A stretch of 35,889 nt of DNA from Comamonadaceae bacterium (GTDB taxonomy: Bacteria > Pseudomonadota > Gammaproteobacteria > Burkholderiales > Burkholderiaceae_C), in the NCBI GenBank assembly GCA_947452725.1, contig CANGEG010000005.1:1-35889 (forward strand). The letters are read 5' to 3'. A program made the translations under genes and the position numbers. Below, piece after piece: positions 6,773-13,956 of the stretch. Within the stretch, counting starts at the first letter, position 1. The number at the start of each line of letters is the position of its first letter. The notes under the pieces were generated by a model. It ran no database searches, was not told where the DNA came from, and saw nothing but the letters and a program-made list of their open reading frames with translations.

Positions 6773-8100
6773 GAGAATCTTTTATTTTCTTTGTCAAATG
6801 CAGGAGCAGCTGGCAATGAGGTACTTTGGTGCAAGGCCATATCTACCGCCGCCATGCGGTCTTGTCCCCACACGGCAGTGTCGCCCACCTTAAAACTGGG
6901 CACCCCCCACAGACCCAATCCCAGCATCTCCACGCGGCTGGCTTCGGCGCTTATACGCCAGGCGTCGTCTTGCAATGCGGCGCAGACCTCAGGCCAAGCC
7001 AGCCCGGCCCGCGTGGTGATATGGCGCAGGCCTTTGTCGCTGCCAGCGTTGAGGCCTTCGGCCCACACCCCTTGCATGAAGGACAGTACGTAGGCCTGGC
7101 CCACGCCTCGGGCTTCGGCCAAAGGCATCAACGCCAAGCCACGCTCCGTCGGTTTGCCTACAGGGTCGCACACACGCCCAAACGGCACGTTTAAACGGCG
7201 TGCTTCGCGAGCCGCATCAAGGCTGATGTACATGCGTTTGCTTTTCGGCACGGCCAGTCCGCGCATGACCATGGGCAATACATAACGTAACCGTACCTGA
7301 ATGTTAGTGCCCTTTGTTAGAGCAAACAGGCGGTGCGCAGCAATGGCAGAGTAAGGACTGCGGAAGGAAAAATAAAAATCAACGCTGCTTCCCGGTGCCG
7401 CTTGCTCCCAATGGGTTGCTGCCTCGGGCTCGAACATAAAGCCCTTGGTGTCAGCACGCGCAGCGCCCAAGGCTTGCAAGCGTTCCTCCAAATGGTGCAA
7501 CCGGTCTAGGCCCCAGTACCACTCACCTGCGTAGTACAGCATGCTGCCGCTGTAATGCCCCAAGCGTCGGCGCAAAGCGTCTGACATGGCCAAGTGCGTT
7601 TGGACCTGCACTGGGCTGGCCGAGGGAAGAATTTGTGATGATGAGCTGGCAGAACTCCAAAGCGCTTGCACTAACTCGCTGCTGTGATGCTCAAATTGCT
7701 GTGACTCGATCAGGTGCACGAGTTGGGCGCTGTTTTTCTCAATTTCGAGTGATGTTGGTTGCTGACCTGTGTCCTCGAAGTTCAAGCCCTGTTGTTGCGC
7801 CAACCAGGCCGCGTCTCTACGACTGTAGGCGATGAGGCGTTCACGGTCTGGCGCAGCATCGGCTGCCGGTGGGCTAACAAGGTGAGACCGCACATCAATG
7901 TCGTAACGCTGGCGCAGTTGCGGCAGACATTGCACCATTAGGGCCGAATAGGGGTCGTCTACTTGGTGAAAATAATGCACCTGATGTGGCTCAGCGCGTT
8001 GGCAGCGCTGGCGTTCAGCGCTGCGACGTTGCCCAGCCAAACGCTGAGGCGACAACCACCAGGCGGAGATGGCGGGCATGAGCAAGCTCTTGAGGTTCAT
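6769..8100 (-). CDS. Tandem DsbA-like / HCCA isomerase-like (kappa GST fold) protein
   Basis: A 443-residue protein that appears to contain two copies of the DsbA-like thioredoxin fold used by 2-hydroxychromene-2-carboxylate isomerases and kappa glutathione transferases, which are normally about 200 residues. Copy 1 starts near residue 40 (VHYFHQVDDPYSALM). Copy 2 starts near 239 (VDFYFSFRSPYSAIAAHRL) and ends with the cis-proline segment WGVPSF at 398-403. Copy 2 has the SPYS motif of the isomerase group and no CxxC, so a disulfide oxidoreductase role is unlikely. Copy 1 is more divergent. A glutathione-dependent isomerase or transferase role is inferred. First gene of the four-gene minus operon; palindrome B lies 61 bases upstream. 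No clear ribosome-binding site is seen. Confidence 0.8.
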   Translation of the reverse strand: MNLKSLLMPAISAWWLSPQRLAGQRRSAERQRCQRAEPHQVHYFHQVDDPYSALMVQCLPQLRQRYDIDVRSHLVSPPAADAAPDRERLIAYSRRDAAWLAQQQGLNFEDTGQQPTSLEIEKNSAQLVHLIESQQFEHHSSELVQALWSSASSSSQILPSASPVQVQTHLAMSDALRRRLGHYSGSMLYYAGEWYWGLDRLHHLEERLQALGAARADTKGFMFEPEAATHWEQAAPGSSVDFYFSFRSPYSAIAAHRLFALTKGTNIQVRLRYVLPMVMRGLAVPKSKRMYISLDAAREARRLNVPFGRVCDPVGKPTERGLALMPLAEARGVGQAYVLSFMQGVWAEGLNAGSDKGLRHITTRAGLAWPEVCAALQDDAWRISAEASRVEMLGLGLWGVPSFKVGDTAVWGQDRMAAVDMALHQSTSLPAAPAFDKENKRFS

Positions 8101-8114
8101 CGGCGAATGGATTG

Positions 8115-8162
8115 GGCCATCAAGGCGCTAACTGAAAGGCTGGCTTCAGCCTGACGATGGCC
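8115..8162 (-). repeat. Nested inverted repeats in the 5' leader of the DsbA-like operon
   Basis: GGCCATC at 8115-8121 pairs with GATGGCC at 8156-8162. This outer stem encloses a second perfect hairpin, AGGCTG at 8137-8142 with CAGCCT at 8147-8152. The structure sits between operator copy B and the ATG at 8100, so it would be transcribed into the leader if transcription starts at or upstream of the operator. No T-run follows, so it is not a standard terminator. Confidence 0.45.
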
Positions 8163-8180
8163 GAAACACAAGTGTATTGT
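8161..8180. promoter_or_regulatory. Palindromic operator, copy B (TetR-type)
   Basis: An imperfect palindrome centred at 8170/8171 with core ACACAAGTGT and right half AGTGTATTGT, nine of ten bases identical to the right half of copy A. It lies in the divergent region between the DsbA-like operon (start 8100) and the SDR gene (start 8294), so it could control both. The left arm is weaker (CCGAAACACA). Confidence 0.6.
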
Positions 8181-8293
8181 TTGGGCACAATGTAGCACGG
8201 CACCAGGGAGGACAAGCTCAGGGTTTTCGCTATTTCTTAGCTTGACACATTGGCTTGAGCTGTCTGGCCTAAGTCTTTTTTAGGAGAATTTTC

Positions 8294-9085
8294 TTGTTGA
8301 AAAAAATTTTGATCACCGGTGCAGGCACAGGCATTGGGCGTGATGCGGCCTTCGAATTGGCAGCGCGTGGGCATCAGGTCTGGGCGACGACCTACGATGA
8401 AACGCAGGCTGAGGCCTTGACGCGCGACGTTCGCGTGCGAGGGCTGCCTATAACCGTGTTCAAACTTGACATCACAAGCGAAGCTGATCGGGCCTTGGCG
8501 GTGCCTTTGGCTCTGGATGTGTTGATCAACAACGCGGGTGTAGGCGAATCAGGTGCTTTGGCCGAAGTGCCAATGGAGCGCATTCGCCATGCATTTGAAG
8601 TCAATGTATTTGCCACCTTGGCGCTAACGCAAACCGTTCTGGCCGGCATGTTGGCGCGGGAGCGGGGCACAGTGCTTATAGTTAGCTCTATCGCGGGCCG
8701 TATTCCGGTGCCGTTTTTGATGCCTTACGGCATGACTAAATTTGCTTTGTCGGCAGCGGGTGCTGGTTTACGCGCTGAGATGGACCGGTTGAAAAAAAAC
8801 ATCCACATTACACTGATTGAGCCTGGGGCGATTCACACTGGGTTCAACCAAGCCATGACCGCGCGCAAGTACGACTGGATGAACGAGCGTTCCTATTTTT
8901 GGGCTTTACGTGATCGCTTGAAGGCTGAAGAAAAACGCAGTTTTGATTTCCTCGAAGCCCGCGACACGAGCTCCATTGTTGCCCAAATTGTCAAAGCAGC
9001 TGAAGCCCGGCGACCGCGCCTGCGCTATGTGGCTCCAAGAATTCAAGCTTGGATGGTGCGTCTGGCGCGGGTGTGCGGAGTTTGA
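8294..9085 (+). CDS. Short-chain dehydrogenase/reductase (SDR)
   Basis: A classical NAD(P)-dependent oxidoreductase of 263 residues. The nucleotide-binding TGAGTGIG is at residues 8-15, NNAG at 79-82, the catalytic serines in IVSSIAG at about 131, and Tyr145/Lys149 in YGMTK. This is the complete SDR catalytic set; it would oxidise or reduce an alcohol or ketone in the cytoplasm. The start is TTG at 8294, supported by TAGGAGAA seven bases upstream; a second TTG follows at once. Divergent from the DsbA-like operon with palindrome B between them, and convergent with a TetR gene 33 bases downstream. It may act on the alcohol released by the sulfatases or dehalogenase (inference). Specific substrate unknown. 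Confidence 0.92.
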   Translation: MLKKILITGAGTGIGRDAAFELAARGHQVWATTYDETQAEALTRDVRVRGLPITVFKLDITSEADRALAVPLALDVLINNAGVGESGALAEVPMERIRHAFEVNVFATLALTQTVLAGMLARERGTVLIVSSIAGRIPVPFLMPYGMTKFALSAAGAGLRAEMDRLKKNIHITLIEPGAIHTGFNQAMTARKYDWMNERSYFWALRDRLKAEEKRSFDFLEARDTSSIVAQIVKAAEARRPRLRYVAPRIQAWMVRLARVCGV

Positions 9086-9118
9086 GCACTTGGTAGCAGT
9101 TGGGTACTTCAAAAAGGC

Positions 9119-9724
9119 TCATTGGTGGGACAGGTGCGGCGCCATCATGGACTTCACCATCATCAAAACGATGGCTTTAGCTTTGGCCGCCGACAGGCCT
9201 TGCAAGGTTCGCAAACGCATCCATGTTTCCAGGCTTACCAGCATAGACAAGCCTTCAAAAAACACACGGTCTTGCACATACGGGGCAGGTAGCAGCCGGG
9301 TCAGGATGTCTTGCTCAATTTTCACACGGCGTTGAACTTGCAACCTGATGAACTCTGAGTCGTGCATGTGCAATTGGGCTGCAATGTGAAAGGGTGTCAG
9401 ACGATCAAAAATATCGCAACGCCTTTGGATGCCCTCGATCAAGCGGCTGCTCCATTCGGTCGCTCTCAGGGGCTTGTTAACCAAGGGAATCATTAACTCA
9501 TCCAAGCGTTGAGTGATCTCTCGGTAAAGTGTTTCCATGTCGTCGAAATGGCGAAACACGGTACGCAATCCTACTTGCGCTTGTGTTGCAATTTGCTCCG
9601 CCGTGGGCGATGGATGGCCATTACCAATCAACTCTATGAAAGCCGTGACGATGACTTGCCGCGTTCTAATGCTGCGATGATGGCGACCGTCTGTGATCGT
9701 GTCAGGTGGTGCAGTAGCAGTCAT
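9119..9724 (-). CDS. TetR-family transcriptional regulator (1)
   Basis: A 201-residue regulator with an N-terminal TetR DNA-binding domain. The helix-turn-helix is at about residues 41-62 (TAEQIATQAQVGLRTVFRHF) and a helical ligand-binding domain follows. The frame is open to a TTG at 9784, but the ATG at 9724 gives the usual TetR N-terminus (about 20 residues before helix 1) and is preferred. The ribosome-binding site is weak. Convergent with the SDR gene and divergent from the outer-membrane channel gene across a 406-base region with two palindromes. It is a candidate for either palindrome family in the island. Ligand unknown. Confidence 0.85.
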   Translation of the reverse strand: MTATAPPDTITDGRHHRSIRTRQVIVTAFIELIGNGHPSPTAEQIATQAQVGLRTVFRHFDDMETLYREITQRLDELMIPLVNKPLRATEWSSRLIEGIQRRCDIFDRLTPFHIAAQLHMHDSEFIRLQVQRRVKIEQDILTRLLPAPYVQDRVFFEGLSMLVSLETWMRLRTLQGLSAAKAKAIVLMMVKSMMAPHLSHQ

Positions 9725-10130
9725 TTTTCTGAATACTTTAGAGCTTGTTTTTTCATGGATGGATTGTCCTTGATCACGCCGCAATTCGTTGGCATCGAGA
9801 GCGTTCTTCTCCGTAAAATCAATAGCGGCTAGTGTTTGTCCCTATTGTTCTGGCTTGTGAAACAAATGACATTGAGTATGTCAGTTAATGATAGCGCGAC
9901 CGAGATGTAGGCCTTGCATGAACTTGTTAATGACAAGATAAGTGAGTTGAAGTGCCATGTCTTGGGTGTGTTATCCGCAGCCGACTTGTGTTTCTTAAGC
10001 CCGCTCGCATAGCGCAGCGACCACAACCAAAACTGATAAACAAGACCACTTTAATTAGTTGTGATTTGTGTGTTGTCATACGATGATGGCTGCACCTCAA
10101 TTGCCGCTCACTGAACCCGAAGGATCCCCT
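9725..10130. other. 406-base gene-free divergent control region
   Basis: This stretch separates TetR gene 1 from the channel gene. I see no convincing coding frame. It contains a 17-base palindrome (9867-9883) and a 5-base-arm hairpin (CTTGT at 9923, ACAAG at 9933-9937), and is more AT-rich than its surroundings near 10040-10075. No promoter with two good hexamers could be named. Its length suggests divergent promoters with operators, or a small RNA that cannot be recognised by eye. Confidence 0.5.
9867..9883. promoter_or_regulatory. 17-base palindrome, TGACAT-N5-ATGTCA
   Basis: Perfect 6-base arms (9867-9872 and 9878-9883) around TGAGT, 143 bases upstream of the TetR 1 ATG. The same architecture recurs at 13162-13178 upstream of TetR gene 2. 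The size and odd-number centre fit a dimeric regulator site. Autoregulation by one of the two TetR proteins is inference. Confidence 0.5.
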
Positions 10131-11318
10131 ATGAAAAAAAATCACACATTCAAGTTGGCCGGCACGGCCATGGTCATTCTGTCTGCAGCTTCATCGGCTT
10201 TTGCGGCGGATGGTTTTAAATTGCGTTTCCCCATTTCGGGCACTTTGGGTGGAGAAATTGTGGCCCCTCTTCCTTCAGAGGGTTGGGTCGGCTCAGTGGC
10301 TTACACCGACATCAATATCGATAAAATTGGTGGGGCTGATGGCAATGCGCTGTCATTGCAAAAACCAGCGACTTTTGGGCCTTTAACTCCGGCTCAATTG
10401 GCCGCCGTGCCCGCTGTCGCTATTCCTGGTGTCGGCTCATTTACGGCCGCCCAGATGCAAGCGGCTTTAAACGGCAGAACTGCCTCGACCGTGGGAGCTG
10501 TTGGTGTGGATTATCACCAACAAATCAAGCAGGCCAATTTGACCTTTGCTCGCATCTTGGACAAGGACGTTCAAGGCGGAAAGTTGGCTATTGCCATCAA
10601 CATTCCATACGCGCTGACCTTGAAGTCTGACGCCTTGTTTACGGGTGCGACGCCGACCTTGAGTGCTTTGAGCCCTTCCGCTGGCCCACTGGCCCCAGTC
10701 GCGCAACAGGTGGCTCAATCCAGTTTCAGTACAGGGTATCAAGCTGCTGTAGCAAGCCAATGGCAGTCCGCCAATGTCAACACTTCAGGTTTGGGTGACA
10801 TCGAGACCAGCTTGTTGTGGGAAAAATCGATCGATCAACTCAAAATCGTGGCTGGCGCGACGCTCGCTTTGCCTACAGGCAATTACAACTATGTGGAAGG
10901 CCGACTTGCACCCAACGTTGGTTATGGAAAGTATTACACGTTCCGTCCGGGCGTTGGGGTGGCTTACACCGCTTCTGAGAATGTGACTTTGGGTGCACGA
11001 GGCAGTTTAGGGTTCAATACTAAGAATACCGAAAACAATGTGCGAAGTGGAGATTTTTATGTGATCGATTTGGCTGCAGCCTTCAAAACTCCTGTGGGTG
11101 TTTTCGGTCCGCATATGACCGTTATGCGCCAGTACACAGATGACACAGGGGGGCAGTTGGGCGCTAACCGCGTTTCACTGACAGGTGCTGGAATGTTTGC
11201 TGCATTTCCGATTGCAGCCATCGGTGCAGGCCTGAACCTCTCTTACATGAAGACCATCGATGCACGCAACTCCTTGGCAGGCAGCTTCGTGCAGGCTCGC
11301 ATTTCCAAAGCTTTTTAA
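10131..11318 (+). CDS. Outer-membrane channel of the phenol/MetA degradation family
   Basis: A 395-residue exported protein resembling the Phenol_MetA_deg (SphQ-like) outer-membrane proteins found beside aromatic and hydrophobic-compound catabolic genes. A signal peptide is clear: MKKN, a hydrophobic core, cleavage near SSAFA-ADG. The mature part alternates short amphipathic strands typical of a beta-barrel, and the last residues end in Phe (ARISKAF), the usual outer-membrane assembly signal. The ATG at 10131 is supported by AAGGAT upstream; an earlier in-frame start is not. It likely lets a hydrophobic substrate across the outer membrane towards the periplasmic sulfatases. Monocistronic, with an inverted-repeat terminator candidate shared with the convergent sulfatase gene. 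Confidence 0.8.
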   Translation: MKKNHTFKLAGTAMVILSAASSAFAADGFKLRFPISGTLGGEIVAPLPSEGWVGSVAYTDINIDKIGGADGNALSLQKPATFGPLTPAQLAAVPAVAIPGVGSFTAAQMQAALNGRTASTVGAVGVDYHQQIKQANLTFARILDKDVQGGKLAIAINIPYALTLKSDALFTGATPTLSALSPSAGPLAPVAQQVAQSSFSTGYQAAVASQWQSANVNTSGLGDIETSLLWEKSIDQLKIVAGATLALPTGNYNYVEGRLAPNVGYGKYYTFRPGVGVAYTASENVTLGARGSLGFNTKNTENNVRSGDFYVIDLAAAFKTPVGVFGPHMTVMRQYTDDTGGQLGANRVSLTGAGMFAAFPIAAIGAGLNLSYMKTIDARNSLAGSFVQARISKAF

Positions 11319-11332
11319 ATACCCTGCATCAC

Positions 11333-11366
11333 ACTCCAAGTTGCGCATGCCCAGCGCACTTGGAGT
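11333..11366. terminator. Bidirectional inverted repeat between convergent genes
   Basis: ACTCCAAGTTGCGC (11333-11346) pairs with GCGCACTTGGAGT (11354-11366) with a one-base bulge and a seven-base loop. It lies exactly between the channel stop (11318) and the sulfatase stop (11370). No long T-run follows on either strand, so it is a weak or Rho-assisted terminator, or an RNA 3'-end stabiliser. Confidence 0.55.
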
Positions 11367-11369
11367 TGC

Positions 11370-13046
11370 TCAATTGGCATAGTAGACGTAAGCCTCACCC
11401 GGCTTGGATGCTTGTTTGAGAGTCCTGTCCAGGGCGATAGGGGCTTCAGCCAGCGAGGGCCACAACGGTTTGCCCTGCTGGGCATTGATGGCCAATAGAC
11501 TTTTCTTCATATCTGCCAACCGCTTAGGTTCTTGACTTGCCAGGTTGTTGCGCTCCCCCGGATCTACGGCCAAGTTGTACAGCACATCTTGCTTGGGTCG
11601 TTCCATGACTTGCAGTTTCCAGTCCCCCGTGCGTAGCGCCAGGTAAGTATCGGTGCGGAAAAAGAGTTGCTCATGTGGAGCTTGCGTGTTCAGACCTTTG
11701 GCAAAAGGCAAGAGATTCACGCCGTCCAAGTCTTTACCTTCTGGGGGCGCTGCGTGGGCCGCAGCCAAGGCGGTACTGAAAATATCCAGATGGCTGATGG
11801 GTTGCGTGTACTGGGTGCCTGTGGGCAAGCCCTTAGGCCACTTCATGAAAAAAGGAACGCGGATGCCGCCTTCATAGAACGTGGCTTTCCAGCCGCGAAA
11901 AGGTTTGTTCAAGTCGGGTACACCGATGTAATGTGCGCCACCGTTGTCGCTGGTAAAAATGATCATGGTGTTGTCATCTAACCCCTGCTTTTTGAGGTGC
12001 TGCAACAAGCGCCCGATGTTGCGGTCCAAAGATCGGATCATGGCCGCATAAACGCGTGTGGTGTGGTCTGTGATGTGGGACAGTGCATCGTAATCCTCAC
12101 GCGTCGATTGCAAGGGTGAGTGTGGCGCGTTGTACGCCAAGTACATAAAGAAGGGGTTTTGTTTATTGACATCGATGGCTTTGATTGCCTCATCGGTCAA
12201 ATAATCGGTCATGTAGCGCGGTGGTTGAAAGGGTTCGCCGTCATTGAATCTGATACCCCAGGGATGGGCGGCCCATAGAAATTTATCAATCGGGTCGAAA
12301 TCTTGTTTTGCATTGACCACGTGCGGCGAGTTTTCTGGCAAAAACATGGATGCGCCATGCATCAGAGCCAGTGACTCATCAAAGCCGTGCGAATAGGGCC
12401 GAAACTGGGGGCTGTCGCCCAAATGCCATTTGCCCAGTTGTAATGTTCGATAGCCAGAATTTTTCAGCGCACGTGCCAGCGTCACTTCCTGCACCGGTAA
12501 GCCCATGTCTTCATAGGGGATCAAATCGGCTTCGCGCTCGGGGTGATAAATGGGCTTGCCCGACTGAATGCCGTTGCCCTCTGCGGCAATCACTTTCATA
12601 AATTGCTTGGGGGTGGGCGTGAACTCAAAACCAAACCGGGTGGGGTAGCGCCCGGTCATCATGGCTGCGCGCGATGGCGCGCAGGTGGCATTGCCGGAAT
12701 AGCCCGCCAAGAAATCGACCCCGTTGTGAGCCAGTGAATCTATATGGGGCGTAGGGACCGTACCTTGCGCGACACCACCGCCGTGCGCGGTAATGTCGTT
12801 GAAGCCCAGATCGTCGGCAACAATCAAAATGATATTGGGTCTTTTTTCTGCTGAGTTCGCTAAGGGGCTAATCACAGGCGTGGCCCACTGCACTTCTTGC
12901 GCGGGGCCGTAATCTTTGCGAATCATGTATTTCACTGCCCACAGCATCGCGCCTGTACGCCCGCCGATCGCCCAATACCCAACTCCCAGGAGCATCAATA
13001 GGACGAGTAAGCCGATAAAGCTTCGGCGCAAGAGAGATGACGACAT
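11370..13046 (-). CDS. Type I sulfatase 2, N-terminally anchored or exported
   Basis: A 558-residue formylglycine-dependent sulfatase. The signature is CAPSRAAMMTGR with Cys122 as the residue to be converted. Metal ligands Asp78-Asp79 (VADDLGFND), the late SDNGGAHY motif and WKATFYEGGIRVP are all present, so it looks catalytically complete. An uncleaved signal-anchor-like segment occupies residues 9-27 after LRR. Its signature differs from sulfatase 1 (CSPTR), and there is no C-terminal anchor, so the two belong to different branches and probably act on different esters. Monocistronic; divergent from TetR 2 across 258 bases containing a palindrome. The ribosome-binding site is weak. Substrate unknown. 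Confidence 0.92.
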   Translation of the reverse strand: MSSSLLRRSFIGLLVLLMLLGVGYWAIGGRTGAMLWAVKYMIRKDYGPAQEVQWATPVISPLANSAEKRPNIILIVADDLGFNDITAHGGGVAQGTVPTPHIDSLAHNGVDFLAGYSGNATCAPSRAAMMTGRYPTRFGFEFTPTPKQFMKVIAAEGNGIQSGKPIYHPEREADLIPYEDMGLPVQEVTLARALKNSGYRTLQLGKWHLGDSPQFRPYSHGFDESLALMHGASMFLPENSPHVVNAKQDFDPIDKFLWAAHPWGIRFNDGEPFQPPRYMTDYLTDEAIKAIDVNKQNPFFMYLAYNAPHSPLQSTREDYDALSHITDHTTRVYAAMIRSLDRNIGRLLQHLKKQGLDDNTMIIFTSDNGGAHYIGVPDLNKPFRGWKATFYEGGIRVPFFMKWPKGLPTGTQYTQPISHLDIFSTALAAAHAAPPEGKDLDGVNLLPFAKGLNTQAPHEQLFFRTDTYLALRTGDWKLQVMERPKQDVLYNLAVDPGERNNLASQEPKRLADMKKSLLAINAQQGKPLWPSLAEAPIALDRTLKQASKPGEAYVYYAN

Positions 13047-13161
13047 AAGCCACTTTCATTTGCGCAATGGATTTGCGCTTATCTAATTTGGTCTCACATT
13101 CTCTGTGGAAACTTCAACCGACACCATGGGTTGTTTCACCCTTGCCGGGCCATCTTTAATG

Positions 13162-13178
13162 TGGCATGGTAAATGCCA
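13162..13178. promoter_or_regulatory. 17-base palindrome, TGGCAT-N5-ATGCCA
   Basis: Perfect 6-base arms (13162-13167 and 13173-13178) around GGTAA, between sulfatase 2 (start 13046) and TetR 2 (start about 13305). Matches the 9867-9883 site as TGrCAT-N5-ATGyCA, including the spacer length. Probable operator for one of the TetR regulators (inference). Confidence 0.5.
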
Positions 13179-13304
13179 ATACCTGCTTTTCAGGGGCCCT
13201 GTGTCAAAGTCTTTTTTGCCTGCACTTGATCAGTCGGGCGGTTGGGCCCATTTCTGATAACCTTAAGTGCGTTTTGTTCATTACACACTTCAAACCATCA
13301 GTCC

Positions 13305-13943
13305 GTGGCGTCTACCTTAAAACCCCCCTCTTCCACTACAGCTTCGTCCAAAGAAGGGCCGCGACTGAAGCGTGAAGATTGGTTGCAAGCGGCTTTCAAC
13401 GCGGTGGTGGACGGTGGCATCGACAACCTCAAAATTCTCACCCTCGCTGAAACCTTGGGCGTGACCCGTGGCAGCTTTTATTGGCATTTTGTGGACCATG
13501 CTGAATTACTCCAGGCCACTTTGCAGGGCTGGAAGGGCCAAGAAATCCAACGCCTTTTGCGCATTGAAGCCCAGCAAACGCAAGATCCTTTGGCCGATGT
13601 GCACACGCTGCTGGAAGAGGCCTTGGCCCACAGCGGTGATGAACTGGAAAACATGAGGTTTGAACTCGCCGTCAGAGGCCTGGGCCGGCGCGATGCGCAG
13701 GTTGCAAACTTGCTCATTGAGGTCGATCAAGCACGCACCCATCTGTTTGTGAAAAAATTTAACCGCTTGTTTCAGGACCCCCAAAAAGCCAGCGACTTGG
13801 CCGCCTTGTTTTACTTGACGATCGTGGGCTGTTTTCAAGCTTTGAGCCGACCCGGTAACCCTGCGAGGTCCAAAGACTATTTCAAGTCCATCATTTCAAC
13901 TTTCTTGATCCACGCCCAATTGCCCCAGTCTTCAGCTGAGTAG
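13305..13943 (+). CDS. TetR-family transcriptional regulator (2)
   Basis: A TetR-type regulator of about 212 residues. After a Ser/Thr/Pro-rich lead it shows the DNA-binding domain (REDWLQAAF, then LTLAETLGVTRGSFYWHF), followed by a helical effector domain with the VRGLGRRD segment. The frame is open to a TTG at 13242, but the residues encoded there do not look like a TetR N-terminus. The GTG at 13305 is therefore chosen; neither start has a convincing ribosome-binding site, so the exact start is uncertain. Divergent from sulfatase 2 and convergent with the DUF1254 gene, whose stop is 13 bases away. It may control sulfatase 2 and itself through the 13162 palindrome (inference). Confidence 0.85.
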   Translation: MASTLKPPSSTTASSKEGPRLKREDWLQAAFNAVVDGGIDNLKILTLAETLGVTRGSFYWHFVDHAELLQATLQGWKGQEIQRLLRIEAQQTQDPLADVHTLLEEALAHSGDELENMRFELAVRGLGRRDAQVANLLIEVDQARTHLFVKKFNRLFQDPQKASDLAALFYLTIVGCFQALSRPGNPARSKDYFKSIISTFLIHAQLPQSSAE

Positions 13944-13956
13944 TCAAACTGAGTGC

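Noticed and set aside
9923-9937. CTTGT-N5-ACAAG hairpin in the TetR 1/channel region
   Set aside because: Five-base arms occur often by chance and no second copy was found; mentioned only within the gene-free region.
13058-13078. Direct repeat ATTTGCGC twice, 13 bases apart, upstream of sulfatase 2
   Set aside because: Short and found once; could be chance in a 258-base region.
13242-13304. Upstream TTG start extending TetR 2
   Set aside because: The 21 extra residues do not resemble a TetR N-terminus; the GTG at 13305 is preferred, though neither has a good ribosome-binding site.
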